A stretch of DNA of 64,000 bases from VFZN01 sp963709325 (lineage in GTDB: Bacteria > Acidobacteriota > Vicinamibacteria > Vicinamibacterales > UBA2999). Positions 44,243-53,320 of the stretch are shown here, piece by piece (the first letter of the stretch is position 1; each line of letters opens with the position of its first letter). The position numbers were made by a program, and so were the translations under genes. The stretch covers positions 1,860,001 to 1,924,000 of the forward strand of contig CAVPVV010000003.1 in the NCBI GenBank assembly GCA_963709325.1, written 5' to 3'. The notes beneath the pieces are model-generated. The model was not told where the DNA came from. It searched no databases and saw only the letters and a list, made by a program, of their open reading frames with translations.

Positions 44243-44812
44243 CTAGCCGGCGTCGGTGCGCTCGAGCGTCCGTTCTTCGTACGACCCGAGCACCTTGAAC
44301 AGCACCAGCACGACGATGCCGAGCAGCAGCGCACCGCGCCATCCGCCTAGCCCGAACTGCGCCAGGAACGCCGGGCCGAACCAGCCCACAACCAGGATCA
44401 GGGCGATGGCCCAGACGACCGCCGAGAGCAGGCTGAGCAGCGAGAACTTGAGCGGCGACACATTGACCCAGGCGCAGGCCGCGGCAATCGCAATCCGCAG
44501 CCCCGGCGCGAAGCGGATCAGCAGCACCATCATGGCGTCGTGCTTGCGCACCCGCTCGAGGAGCGGCGCCGTCTTCCGCTCGAGCGACGGAAAGCGGGCC
44601 ATCCACCGCGACAACCGCCCGCGGAGTACGTAGAAGAACAGCTGATCGCCAATCGCCGCGCCGAGCGATCCCGCCGCCACCACGGCGAACGGGTTCAGGT
44701 GCCCTTCAGCCACCAGCGCCGCCGCCGCGATGTAGGCGATCTCGCCCTCCACGATCGCGGCGACCAGCACGCCCCAGTAGGTCCAGGCGCTCGACAGGTG
44801 AGTCAGATCCAT
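44243..44812 (-). CDS. DedA-family membrane protein (VTT domain)
   Basis: A 189-residue protein with about five membrane segments. DedA marks are EGEIAYIAAAALVAEGHLNPF, GAAIGDQLFFYVLRG with the conserved Gly and Asp, and the RFAPGLRIAIAAACAWVNV motif. DedA proteins are lipid scramblases or undecaprenyl-phosphate flippases in the inner membrane. The first helix reads EGE where many DedA proteins have EN(E), still within the family. It lies 100 bases upstream of the DegT gene and 15 bases after the radical SAM gene, so it is probably co-transcribed with both. A role in handling a lipid-linked product would fit, as inference. Confidence 0.88.
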   Translation of the reverse strand: MDLTHLSSAWTYWGVLVAAIVEGEIAYIAAAALVAEGHLNPFAVVAAGSLGAAIGDQLFFYVLRGRLSRWMARFPSLERKTAPLLERVRKHDAMMVLLIRFAPGLRIAIAAACAWVNVSPLKFSLLSLLSAVVWAIALILVVGWFGPAFLAQFGLGGWRGALLLGIVVLVLFKVLGSYEERTLERTDAG

Positions 44813-44827
44813 GAGCCTCGTGTTCCG

Positions 44828-46234
44828 TTACACCGACGAAGACGCCGGCACCGAGCTGCCGACGCGCAGGCCGTCCCGCCTGGAGCGCCATCGCTCGACT
44901 CTCCCGTCGAGCGCTTCGACGAGTGCGCTCATCCGCGGCCCGGAGATTCTCAGGTAATTGGCAAGAAACGACGGCCGCATGTAGAAGCGGGTGTACGCCT
45001 GGCCGAGGAGGTACTGCAACTCCTCATGGCTGAGGCCAGGATGATCGAACGTCGGCGTAAAACCGTCGAAGCGTTCCCAGTCCTGCTCGGTGATCGCCGG
45101 CTGCATCCGCTTGTGGAGCGGGGTGCCGGGATACGGTGTCAGGATCTTGAACTGCGCGACGGTAGAGCCGAGCTCGATTGAGTAGCCGATCGTCGCCTGG
45201 ATCGATTCGCGGGTGTCCTCGCCGAACCCGAGAACGTAGAACGCCGCGGTCACGATGCCGAGCCGGCGGCAGATCGCCACCATTTCCCGCTGGTGCGCTT
45301 CGGGAATTGGCCGCCGGCCGACCTTCTTCAGCGTCGCGGGGGCCAGCGACTCGACACCGAAGCTCATCGCCCGGAGCCCCGCGTCGTGCATTGTCTCGAG
45401 CAACCCGCCGTCCAGTCGATCGAGCCGCGTCTCGCACTCGAAAGTGTGCGCAAGCTGGCGGCTGCGAATCGCGTCGCACAGGCTGAGCACGCGCTCGCGA
45501 TCCTGGGAGAACAGCGGATCGCGAAAGACGATGTGCAGCGGCCCGCGCGTGTGCTGCAGGTATTCCAGTTCGCCGAGGATGTTCTCCACGGTCCGCGAGC
45601 GATATGCCGACTGGATGCGATGCGGGCAATACGTGCAGTGTTCCGGGCAGCTGCGCGACGCCAGCACCGGAAGCGCGCCGCCGACCGGACGGCCGGCCCC
45701 TGGGACGCGCAGCCGCCGCCGCTCGGGAACAATCGGCGTCCAATCGGGAAACGGAAGCGCATCGAGATTGTCGATCTGCGGTGACGGCACGACGCCGCTG
45801 AGTGGCTGGCCGGCACAGAGCCGCTCGATCGCCGCCTCCGGCTCGCCGTCGACGATGAAGTCGGCATCGGCGCGGAACAGATCGGGCAGCTTCTGGGCCG
45901 CAAGCCCGACGAACCCGACGCGTGTGCCGCGGGCCCGCATCGCCCGCGCCCACTCGATCTCGGACCGGTAATCGACCAGCGACGACAGCACGATCGCCAC
46001 CTCGGCGTCGGCCAGTGGTCCGCTGGAATAGGCCACCTCGTGTCCGGCGCGCTTTGCGATGGCCGCGACATACGCCAGATGCACGCTCGGCAGATTGTGG
46101 AACCGGCGCTTGATGCCGGCGACGACGCGCGTGACTTTCGAGAACGGCCGAAGCCGCGATCCGTACCCGCCGGCCACCGTGTCCTTGCTGACGAATCCGC
46201 CACCGCCCCTGACATCCGCCAGAACGATTCGCAT
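44828..46234 (-). CDS. B12-binding-domain radical SAM protein
   Basis: A 468-residue protein. The N-terminal 145 residues form a Rossmann-like cobalamin-binding-type domain (MRIVLADVRGGGG, then VGFVGLAAQKLPDLF), without the DxHxxG base-off motif. The radical SAM core has the 4Fe-4S cysteines C196, C200 and C203 in SRSCPEHCTYCPH, followed by FRDPLFSQ, and SFGVESL near 292. The C-terminal 80 residues look helical. Such enzymes use SAM and often cobalamin for methylation or rearrangement on unreactive carbons. The neighbours DedA and DegT suggest modification of a lipid or amino-sugar compound, but no family of known product matches clearly. Confidence 0.85.
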   Translation of the reverse strand: MRIVLADVRGGGGFVSKDTVAGGYGSRLRPFSKVTRVVAGIKRRFHNLPSVHLAYVAAIAKRAGHEVAYSSGPLADAEVAIVLSSLVDYRSEIEWARAMRARGTRVGFVGLAAQKLPDLFRADADFIVDGEPEAAIERLCAGQPLSGVVPSPQIDNLDALPFPDWTPIVPERRRLRVPGAGRPVGGALPVLASRSCPEHCTYCPHRIQSAYRSRTVENILGELEYLQHTRGPLHIVFRDPLFSQDRERVLSLCDAIRSRQLAHTFECETRLDRLDGGLLETMHDAGLRAMSFGVESLAPATLKKVGRRPIPEAHQREMVAICRRLGIVTAAFYVLGFGEDTRESIQATIGYSIELGSTVAQFKILTPYPGTPLHKRMQPAITEQDWERFDGFTPTFDHPGLSHEELQYLLGQAYTRFYMRPSFLANYLRISGPRMSALVEALDGRVERWRSRRDGLRVGSSVPASSSV

Positions 46235-46369
46235 GGTCTACGCCACCTCGCGCATCGATCGCGCGACAAAACGAACTGATCACGCCCACACCCGGCCGGG
46301 CTCGGACATTCGATGTCCGCCTTGCGGCCTAGCGCAGCAGGTCTGCGAGTGCGGGTGTTGGTGTTGCGA

Positions 46370-46969
46370 CTAGAGCACCGAGAGTGCGGGTGGCGGGCGG
46401 GGCGCGGAGGGGCCGAACGATGCGTCGGACTTGCGGAGGGTCGTGTCTGCGTGCGCAGCGCGGATGACATACGCATCCGGCGCGCGCGGACCCGAATAGC
46501 GGGCGACGATCAGCGCCTGAAAGGTGTGCGAGCTGACGTCGGAAATATCGTTCTGCGAAGGTTCGCGCTCGCCGGTCCGGTGCCGGGGCACGTGCTGAAT
46601 TCCCGGACGGGTCCGGTGCACGCGCACGGTCCGGAAACCGCCGCGGCGCTTGGTCCAGATCTGCAGGCGTGTCGTCGCGTCGGCGGTGACCAGCTCAGCT
46701 CGTCGATCGCCGTCCAGGTCGGTCGCGGCGATCGCCGACACGGCCGTGCGGGTACGGACGACGGCGGTGCGGCCGCTCTTCGACAGCCAGATTCGAATGA
46801 CCGAAGGTTCGTATTGATCGCGAAGGGCGCGGTCGCATCGGCCATCGCCGTCGAAATCGGCGGTAACGCCGAGATCGGAGGCGCGGGCTGATAACGCGAG
46901 CGCGAAGAGGATCAGCCAGAGGACACTGAGCAACCGCCCGGCGCGGGCAAATGTCGAGCGCACGGCCAT
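46370..46969 (-). CDS. Secreted FG-GAP/VCBS-like calcium-binding repeat protein
   Basis: A 199-residue protein. A signal peptide (about 1-30, ending LSARAS) precedes two blade-like repeats with calcium loops: DFDGDGRCD (about 38-46) and DLDGDRRAEL (about 84-93), the VCBS/FG-GAP pattern. The C-terminal half is basic and has no repeat I can see. Complete proteins of this type have six or more blades, so this one is short or only partly recognised. It is probably an extracellular binding protein. It stands alone between the radical SAM operon and an ADOP permease. Confidence 0.7.
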   Translation of the reverse strand: MAVRSTFARAGRLLSVLWLILFALALSARASDLGVTADFDGDGRCDRALRDQYEPSVIRIWLSKSGRTAVVRTRTAVSAIAATDLDGDRRAELVTADATTRLQIWTKRRGGFRTVRVHRTRPGIQHVPRHRTGEREPSQNDISDVSSHTFQALIVARYSGPRAPDAYVIRAAHADTTLRKSDASFGPSAPRPPPALSVL

Positions 46970-47025
46970 CCCACGTCGATTATGTTCGGGCTATTACTCG
47001 GCCTCAAGAAAAATCGTGGAACCTT

Positions 47026-49488
47026 TCAGTTTCGTAATGCTTCTACCGGATCGACGCGACTGGCACGCACGGCAGGCAAAAGCGTCGACGCCAGTGCAAC
47101 GACCAGCAGCAGCACCGCTACAGCGATGAAAGTAACCGGGTCTGCGCCGGAGACGCCGAAGAGGAGGTTCGTCACCTGCCGCGCGAGAGCAAACGCGAAC
47201 GCAAGGCCGACCACCACGCCGCCGACAGCCAGCCACAAGCCCTGGCGAACGACCATCGCGCGCACGGCCGGCTGCGCGGCGCCGAGCGCCATGCGGATAC
47301 CAATCTCACGCGTGCGCTGGCTGACGCTGTAAGACATCACGCCGTACAGCCCGATCGCGGCCAGCACCAGCGCGAGCAGCCCGAACACCGCGAGCAGCGA
47401 CGCACCCATGCGCGGCGCCCACAGCGAGGTCGACACCACGCTTCGATAGGTGTTGACGTTCAGCAGCGGCATGGTCGGTTCCACTGCCTGGAGCTCCCGC
47501 CGTGCCGTGCCGAGCACGGCTTCCGGCTCGCCCTGACCGCGCACCTGCACGACGACCTGCGACGAGTAGTTCTGCTCGAGCGGGAGGTACATGTACGCCG
47601 TCTCGTCCTCGCCCACGAAGTTGTACTTGATGGTCCTTGCGATGCCGACGATCTCCCGAGCCGGAGGCCGGTTGAAGATGTGCAGACGCCGGCCGAGCGC
47701 CTCCTCGTTCGGGAAGAACTGCTTCGCCATCGCCTCGTTGATGATGATCACCGGCGTGGAGCCCTGCCGGTCGGCGGGGGTGAACGCGCGGCCGCGGACG
47801 ATCGGGATGCCGAGCGTCTCGAAGTAGCGATCGCCAACCTCGTTCACCTGCGTCAGACGGCCGTTGCGCGGGTCGGTAATGTCCTGGTCATCGCGGAACG
47901 TCGTCCGCGAGAAGCCGCCCTGGAACAGCGGCACCGCGCTCGAGAGCGTCGCGGATCGGACGCCGGGTACCGCCGCCAGACGTTCGAGCGCGCGGCGGTA
48001 GAGATCGCGGCCACGGGCTTCGTCGAAGCCCTGGGTGCCAGCGTTGACTCCCATGATCACCAGCCCGTCGCTGTCGAACCCGAGATCGATGCGCTGCGCG
48101 TTGGCGAGGCTGCGCAGGAAGAGACCGGCGCTGACGAGGGCGATCAACGAGAGCGAAACCTGGCCGGCGACGAGCAGGTGGCGCACGTTGTACCACTTCG
48201 TTCCGCCGGGCAAGGTGGTCCGCTCCTTGAGCTCGGTGACCATGTCCGGCCGCGAGGCCTGCAGGGCCGGCACGAGCCCGAACAACACGCCAGTGGCGAG
48301 CGAGACGAGGCTCGCGAACGCGAGCACCCGCCCGTCGAAATCGAGATCGATGGAGTTGGCCTGCAGGAACGGCGGACGGAAAGCCCAGAGTGCGGCCCGG
48401 GACCAATACGCCACCAGCAGCCCGCCGATGCCGCCAAGCAGCGCGAGCAGGAGGCTTTCAGTGAGGAGCTGGCGGACCAGCCGGCCACGGCTCGCGCCAA
48501 TCGAGAGCCGCACCGCAATTTCCTGGCGACGCGCGTGCGCCCTGGCCAGCAGCAGGTTCGCCACGTTGCCGCAGGCGATGAGCAGCACGAGGCCGACCAC
48601 CACCATGCCGATCGTGGACGAGAGCGTCAGCTGTTTGCGGAATTGCGGCGGAAACGCCGCGTCGGAGATCGATTGCAGCGAGAACGTCCGGCCGCGATTG
48701 TCGTTCGGGAAGTCGCGTTCGAGCGTCTTGCCGATCGCGTCGGCGTTGGCGCGGGCCTGTTCCAGAGTGACGCCGTCCTTGAGGCGGGCCACGCCCTGAT
48801 AGATCAGGCTCCGCCGCGAGGTGTACCCCTCCAGCCCGAGTCCGGTGAGCACCTCGCGGTACATCGCAAACGGCACCCACAACTCGGCGCCGCCGACCGG
48901 TTGCGTTCCCCTGAACCCTTCGGCGGTGACGCCGACGATCGTGAAGGGATGTCCGTTCAGCGTGATCTGTTGATTGACGATGTCGGCGCGGCCGCCGAAG
49001 CGGCGCTGCCACAACCCGTATGAGAGGACGGTCACCGGACGCTCGCCCAGTTGGCGGTCGTCGTCGGCGCCGAACGGACGACCCGCCGCGAATGGCGGCC
49101 CGAGAACCTCGAAGTAGGAGCCCGAGACGATCTGGCCGAACACCTGTTCGGGCTCGCCGCCGCCGCCCGACATCGCGAGCGGCGTGAAGCCCATGAGCGC
49201 CGTGTGGCTGAAGACGGTCTGCTGTTCGCGGAGGTCCTCGAAGTTCGGTCTCGATGTGCCGTTGAATTGGACGGGAGCGCCGTTGCGGATCTCAGTCGTG
49301 CCGACCATCACGACCCGGTCGATGTCGTGGATCGGCATCGGCGCAAGCAGGATGGCCTTGATCAGCGTGAAGACGGTGGTATTGGCGCCAATACCGAGCG
49401 CAAGCGAGGCGACGGCGACGATCGTGACACCAGGGTGCCGCAGCAGCAGGCGGTAGGCGAAGCGAACGTCCTGGAGCAGGTTGGCCAC
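47026..49488 (-). CDS. ADOP-type MacB/FtsX-like permease
   Basis: An 820-residue protein with two MacB/FtsX permease halves. The first helix starts at TIVAVASLALGIGANTTVF, followed by a large exported MacB domain (about 55-290), helices with GMVVVGLVLLIACGNVANLLLARAHARRQEIAVRLSIGA (cited as its core IACGNVANLLLARA), then a second MacB domain and a last block with LYGVMSYSVSQRTREIGIRMALGA. No ATPase gene is adjacent, which is usual for this acidobacterial family. The GTG at 49488 has GGGAGG seven bases upstream. Unlike the copy at 53688 it has no N-terminal prefix domain and no PadR neighbour. Substrate unknown. Confidence 0.92.
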   Translation of the reverse strand: MANLLQDVRFAYRLLLRHPGVTIVAVASLALGIGANTTVFTLIKAILLAPMPIHDIDRVVMVGTTEIRNGAPVQFNGTSRPNFEDLREQQTVFSHTALMGFTPLAMSGGGGEPEQVFGQIVSGSYFEVLGPPFAAGRPFGADDDRQLGERPVTVLSYGLWQRRFGGRADIVNQQITLNGHPFTIVGVTAEGFRGTQPVGGAELWVPFAMYREVLTGLGLEGYTSRRSLIYQGVARLKDGVTLEQARANADAIGKTLERDFPNDNRGRTFSLQSISDAAFPPQFRKQLTLSSTIGMVVVGLVLLIACGNVANLLLARAHARRQEIAVRLSIGASRGRLVRQLLTESLLLALLGGIGGLLVAYWSRAALWAFRPPFLQANSIDLDFDGRVLAFASLVSLATGVLFGLVPALQASRPDMVTELKERTTLPGGTKWYNVRHLLVAGQVSLSLIALVSAGLFLRSLANAQRIDLGFDSDGLVIMGVNAGTQGFDEARGRDLYRRALERLAAVPGVRSATLSSAVPLFQGGFSRTTFRDDQDITDPRNGRLTQVNEVGDRYFETLGIPIVRGRAFTPADRQGSTPVIIINEAMAKQFFPNEEALGRRLHIFNRPPAREIVGIARTIKYNFVGEDETAYMYLPLEQNYSSQVVVQVRGQGEPEAVLGTARRELQAVEPTMPLLNVNTYRSVVSTSLWAPRMGASLLAVFGLLALVLAAIGLYGVMSYSVSQRTREIGIRMALGAAQPAVRAMVVRQGLWLAVGGVVVGLAFAFALARQVTNLLFGVSGADPVTFIAVAVLLLVVALASTLLPAVRASRVDPVEALRN

Positions 49489-49551
49489 CGACGCACCTCC
49501 CGGCAAACGGATCGATGCAGGCTTAGACGCCAGATCGGCTCGTCCGTTCCC

Positions 49552-50097
49552 TCAGGCCGGTCCTTGCTCGGCGGCACGAGCCGGGACGAACCGCCTGACC
49601 CATTCGGTGACCCGGCCGGCGCAGGGCGGCAGCGGGTCGCAGGCCAGCACGTAAAGCAGGATCGTCGTCAACACGACGAGCGAGTAGCCGAGCCACGCCA
49701 CCGGCAGCCGCAAGACCGTGTAGACGAGCGCCACCGGCCCGGCCATCACGATCGCAAGCGTGAGAAACAGGATCCTCAGCAGCGCGTCACGGACGCGCCG
49801 CGGATTGCGCAGACCTTTGGCGACCCGACGGTAGGCGCTCTGCTCCGAGGCCTCCACCGGCACTTTCAGCACGGTCTGGCTGAGCACGTACAACAAGCCC
49901 GCGCAGAAAACCGCCACCGCCACGCGGAACGGCAACGTCGTGCCGAAGATGTAGGCGCCGGCCCAGACGAAGTACACGACGATGCTGAGGTTGGTGAGCT
50001 GGACGGCGATCCAGACGTTCGTGCGGCCGGTGAGCGCCTGGAACCGCCGGCACAGATACTCGGTTGCGTCGAGCAGCGTGCGATCGATGAAACTCAT
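49552..50097 (-). CDS. Membrane protein of unknown function
   Basis: A 181-residue protein with about four helices: NVWIAVQLTNLSIVVYFVW, then FRVAVAVFCAGLLYVLSQT, then LRILFLTLAIVMAGPVALVYTVL, and LGYSLVVLTTILLYVLACDPLPPC. The ends are charged, and two Cys sit near the last helix (ACDPLPPCAGR), which might bind a metal or form a disulfide; that is speculative. I know no family. It lies between the ADOP permease and the GcvT-like gene on the same strand, with gaps of about 60-70 bases, so operon membership is uncertain. Confidence 0.65.
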   Translation of the reverse strand: MSFIDRTLLDATEYLCRRFQALTGRTNVWIAVQLTNLSIVVYFVWAGAYIFGTTLPFRVAVAVFCAGLLYVLSQTVLKVPVEASEQSAYRRVAKGLRNPRRVRDALLRILFLTLAIVMAGPVALVYTVLRLPVAWLGYSLVVLTTILLYVLACDPLPPCAGRVTEWVRRFVPARAAEQGPA

Positions 50098-50169
50098 CCG
50101 TCGGTAGGTGAAACCGTACTCGGTTAGACACCGCCGGCCGCACTTTGTTCAGACCCGGTCACGCAGGGA

Positions 50170-51357
50170 TTACGACGTCTTGCGCGCCGGGTTGAAGAAT
50201 GGCGTCGGCACGACGCGGGCCGGTGCGCGATGCCGCACCGCTTCGACCGTCACCTCCATCTCGACGCGCGCGCCAATCGCGAAGTGTGGCCGATCGATCG
50301 TCGCCAGCGCGATCATCTTCTTCAGCGTGGTGGACCAGGTAGTCGACGTGGCACGGCCAACCTGCGTGCGGCCGCTGTAGACCGGCACGGCGACCCGTGA
50401 GGTCTGGGCGGCGACGGCGGGCGGCAAGCCGACTGCTTCGTAGAGCGCCTCCACCGCGGTCCACTCCAGCTCCAGGCCGACGATCTGCCGCCGGTGGCCG
50501 CGGCGTTGTTCGGCGAGGAGCGCGCGCCGGCCGATGAACGCCGGCTTGTTCAAGTCCACGAGACGCCCGAGACCGAGCTCGGCCGGCGTGTACTTCTGCG
50601 TGTCGATGAGTGCTTTGCGGCTGCTGTGGAAGTCCACGTCGATCAGCAGCAGTCCAGCCTCGACGCGGGCGACATCGAGCGCGAGCATGCCGGCCGCGTG
50701 CAGGTCGAACGCCGCCCCGGCGGCGGCAAGCGCGTCCCACACCGCGACGGCGCGATCCCAGGGAATCCAGATCTCGTAGCCGAGATCGCCCGTGTAGCCA
50801 GTCCGCGAAATGTCCACCGGCACGCCGGCGATCTCGGCCGGCATCGCCCGGAAGTACTTCAGGCGGTCGATGCTGTCGTCGCACACCGCCCGGAGCAGCG
50901 CGCGCGAGGTCGGCCCCTGCAGCGCGAGCGCGGCCACCTGTTCGGAGATGTCCTCGATCTGCACGTCGAGGCCGTGCGCGTTCTCGACGAGCCACCGGTA
51001 GTTCGGGTGCGCCGCGGTCCAGCGGAACGTCTGATCGCCGGTTCGCGTCACCGTCCCGTCGTCAATCACCCAGCCCTCTTCGTCGCACCACGGCGTGTAC
51101 CAGACCTGGCCGACGTGCAGCTTCGACGCGTCGCGGGTGATGATGCGATTGACCAGCCGCGCCGCGCTCGGTCCCGTGACCCGGTACTTGAACAACGGCG
51201 AGATGTCGATGAGCGCGCACGCGTTGCGGATCGCGTTGTACTCGTGGTCGTGATGCGTCTCGTAGGCGCTGACCGCGTAATAGCCGGCCCAGTCACGAAA
51301 ATTAAGGCTGTCGGCCAGCGGCGCGGTGCGCGAGTGGAAGGCAGAACCGATCGGCAT
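50170..51357 (-). CDS. GcvT-family aminomethyltransferase / folate-dependent enzyme
   Basis: A 395-residue protein of the GcvT/YgfZ/DMGDH fold. It has RDWAGYYAVSAYETHHDHEYNAIRNACALIDIS at the start (folate fold entry; core YNAIRNACALIDIS), then RLVNRIITRD, YTPWCDEEGWVIDD, LALQGPTSRALL and ISRTGYTGDLGYEIWIP (the conserved GYTGExGYEI-type loop). The C-terminal domain has PAFIGRRALLAEQRRG. GcvT moves a one-carbon unit to tetrahydrofolate, but no glycine cleavage genes are adjacent, so a related demethylase or methyltransferase role is equally possible. The ATG at 51357 is preferred over the upstream TTG; a perfect -10 TATAAT sits eight bases before it. Confidence 0.85.
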   Translation of the reverse strand: MPIGSAFHSRTAPLADSLNFRDWAGYYAVSAYETHHDHEYNAIRNACALIDISPLFKYRVTGPSAARLVNRIITRDASKLHVGQVWYTPWCDEEGWVIDDGTVTRTGDQTFRWTAAHPNYRWLVENAHGLDVQIEDISEQVAALALQGPTSRALLRAVCDDSIDRLKYFRAMPAEIAGVPVDISRTGYTGDLGYEIWIPWDRAVAVWDALAAAGAAFDLHAAGMLALDVARVEAGLLLIDVDFHSSRKALIDTQKYTPAELGLGRLVDLNKPAFIGRRALLAEQRRGHRRQIVGLELEWTAVEALYEAVGLPPAVAAQTSRVAVPVYSGRTQVGRATSTTWSTTLKKMIALATIDRPHFAIGARVEMEVTVEAVRHRAPARVVPTPFFNPARKTS

Positions 51358-51365
51358 CGAGCGCA

Positions 51366-51371
51366 ATTATA
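51366..51371 (-). promoter_or_regulatory. -10 box, leaderless promoter of the GcvT-like gene
   Basis: Minus-strand TATAAT at 51371-51366 ends eight bases before the ATG at 51357. The -35 region would fall in the octamer repeat that begins at about 51377. Confidence 0.55.
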
Positions 51372-51376
51372 GAGGC

Positions 51377-51494
51377 GGTTCAAGGGTGCAAGGGTGCAGG
51401 GGTGCAGGGGGGCACGGGTGCAGGGGTGCGGGGGCAGGGGTGCAGGGGTGCACAGGTGCACAGGTGCACAGGTGCACGGGTGCAGGGTGGCAGC
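51377..51494. repeat. Octamer tandem repeat, GGTGCA core
   Basis: About 14 units of 8 bases built on GGTGCANG/GGTGCACA, with the palindrome GTGCAC at many unit junctions and two or three irregular units (near 51409 and 51433). It lies between the GcvT-like gene (minus) and the cyclase gene (plus), covering the expected -35 region of the former. The same unit recurs at 57474-57536. Confidence 0.85.
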
Positions 51495-51617
51495 GCGTAG
51501 CTGACAGTCCCGTGGCGTAAGGCTCTCCCGGATCCGCGTCAGTCCTCCTTTTCCCGGCCCGCGCCCGTCCCCTCCCGGCACGCGTGTGCGCCCCAGGGGT
51601 ATCCTGTCCGGCGGACC

Positions 51618-53261
51618 ATGCGTTTCCGCTCCCTGCGCGCGCGGCTGCTCGTCACCTCGGCCCTGCTGGTGGTCGGGCTGACCGTTGCCACCGTCGCGTA
51701 CGTGAGCATGCTGGCCAACCGCACGGTGGACGCGCGGCTCCGCGAAGACCTCGAGCGGAGCCGCAAAGCGGTCGCCGGCGCCGAGACGCAGCAGTTCGCG
51801 CGGCTGCAGATCCTTGCCGAGAGCGTTGCCTCGTTCCCCGAGCTTCGCGCGCTGCTCGCCACCGACGCTGCGACCGTGCGCGACTTCCTCAGCGATTACC
51901 GCGAGCGCCACGGCCTCCAGGGGCTGCTGATCGCGCTGAACTCGACCGGGCAAGTGGTGGCCCGCAGCGATACGTTCGCGCCGCTCGAGCTCCCCGACGT
52001 CGAGCGCGCGTGGCTGGCGCCGCTCGGAGAGGGACGGCCGGTGCGCGGCTTCGTGGTCACCGACGGCCGGACTTTCCACGCCGTCGCCGCGGCCGCCGAG
52101 TCGGGCGGCACCGTGTTCGGCGTCATCCTCGCCGCCTCGCCGATCGACGATCGCTGGGCGGCGGAGCTGCGCGACTCGGCCGGCACTGACGTCGTGATCG
52201 TGTCGCCCAACGGCATCGAAGGCTCCTCGATCCCGCGCGAGCGGCTGACGTGGCAGCGTGACGCGGACGTGCCTGCCACCCTGCAGGACCGGCCGATCGA
52301 CCTCACGCTCACCGGCGAGCGGTTCCAGGCCGTGGCCGCACCGCTCTCCCCGCCCGGACCGCGCCAGATCGTGATCCTGCGCTCGCGCGATCAGGCGCTC
52401 GCGCCCTACCGCAACTTGCAGCTCGGTCTGCTCGCGCTCGGCGTCGCCGCCGTGCTGCTCGGGCTTGCCGGCAGCATCTGGCTGGCCAGATCGATCACGG
52501 CGCCGGTTGGCGAGCTCGTCGCCGCGACGAGCCGGGTGGCGGGCGGCGACTTCAACGTCCGGCTCGACGTGCCGCGCGAGGACGAGATCGGGAAGCTGGC
52601 CCGCGCCTTCAACCAGATGACCGCCGGCCTGCGCGAGCGGGCCGACATGACCCGGTTCGTCTCGGCGTCAACGGTGGAAATGATCCAACGGAAGCCGGGG
52701 CCGGGCGCGCGAACCGGCGAACGCAAGGTGATGACGCTTTTTTTCTCCGACCTTCGCGGATTCACCAGCTTCTCCGAGACGCGCCTTCCCGAGCAAGCCG
52801 TGGCGCTGCTCAATCAGTATCTGAGCCTTCAGGCCGACCTGGTGAAGCGCTTCGATGGCGATGTGGACAAGTTCACCGGTGACGGGCTGCTCGCGCACTT
52901 CTCCGGTCAGGACATGGCCCTCGACGCGATCCGCTGCGGCCTCGAGATCCACAAGGCGGTTGCCGGCGTTCCCACCGCCGAGGCTGGGCTCTCGGTCGGA
53001 ATCGGGATTGCCACCGGCGACGTGCTCGTCGGCAGCATCGGCTCCGAGGATCGGCTGGACTACACCGCGATCGGTCCGGCGGTGAACCTGGCGGCCCGGC
53101 TCTGCGCGGCCGCTGAGCCGGGACAGATCCTGCTGGACGCCGAGACCTTCACGCGGGTCAGCGGCCTGGTCGCCGCGACCGCGATGCCCCCGCTCGTCGT
53201 CAAAGGCCTCAGTGCGCCGGTCGCCGTCTACGCGATGTCCGCCCGCGACACGACCCGGTAA
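51618..53261 (+). CDS. Membrane class III adenylate/guanylate cyclase with HAMP domain
   Basis: A 547-residue protein. TM1 (about 8-30) leads to an exported sensor region (about 31-270) that resembles a single-cache fold. TM2 (about 272-295, LLALGVAAVLLGLAGSIWLA) is followed by a HAMP domain (about 295-348, with PVGELVAATSRVAGGDF) and a class III cyclase domain. The two metal-binding Asp are in LFFSDLRGFTSFSE (about 377) and KFTGDGLLAHF (about 421). The substrate residues point to cAMP, but I would not exclude cGMP. The ATG at 51618 precedes TM1; no clear ribosome site. A hairpin follows its stop. Confidence 0.9.
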   Translation: MRFRSLRARLLVTSALLVVGLTVATVAYVSMLANRTVDARLREDLERSRKAVAGAETQQFARLQILAESVASFPELRALLATDAATVRDFLSDYRERHGLQGLLIALNSTGQVVARSDTFAPLELPDVERAWLAPLGEGRPVRGFVVTDGRTFHAVAAAAESGGTVFGVILAASPIDDRWAAELRDSAGTDVVIVSPNGIEGSSIPRERLTWQRDADVPATLQDRPIDLTLTGERFQAVAAPLSPPGPRQIVILRSRDQALAPYRNLQLGLLALGVAAVLLGLAGSIWLARSITAPVGELVAATSRVAGGDFNVRLDVPREDEIGKLARAFNQMTAGLRERADMTRFVSASTVEMIQRKPGPGARTGERKVMTLFFSDLRGFTSFSETRLPEQAVALLNQYLSLQADLVKRFDGDVDKFTGDGLLAHFSGQDMALDAIRCGLEIHKAVAGVPTAEAGLSVGIGIATGDVLVGSIGSEDRLDYTAIGPAVNLAARLCAAAEPGQILLDAETFTRVSGLVAATAMPPLVVKGLSAPVAVYAMSARDTTR

Positions 53262-53278
53262 GCCGGCGCTTTGCCGGC
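53262..53278 (+). terminator. Candidate terminator after the cyclase gene
   Basis: GCCGGC, a 5-base loop and GCCGGC form a 6-bp stem directly after the TAA stop codon. No T tract is present. Confidence 0.4.
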
Positions 53279-53296
53279 CGGAACTTGCAACTATAT

Positions 53297-53311
53297 CTAT
53301 CGTAAACGTAG
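53297..53311 (+). promoter_or_regulatory. Candidate PadR operator upstream of padR
   Basis: CTATCGTAAACGTAG is an imperfect inverted repeat (arms CTA-CGT and ACGTAG) in an AT-rich island just upstream of the PadR start. PadR regulators typically bind such palindromes and repress their own operon. The site is inferred from position and symmetry only. Confidence 0.45.
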
Positions 53312-53320
53312 TATGTCGTG

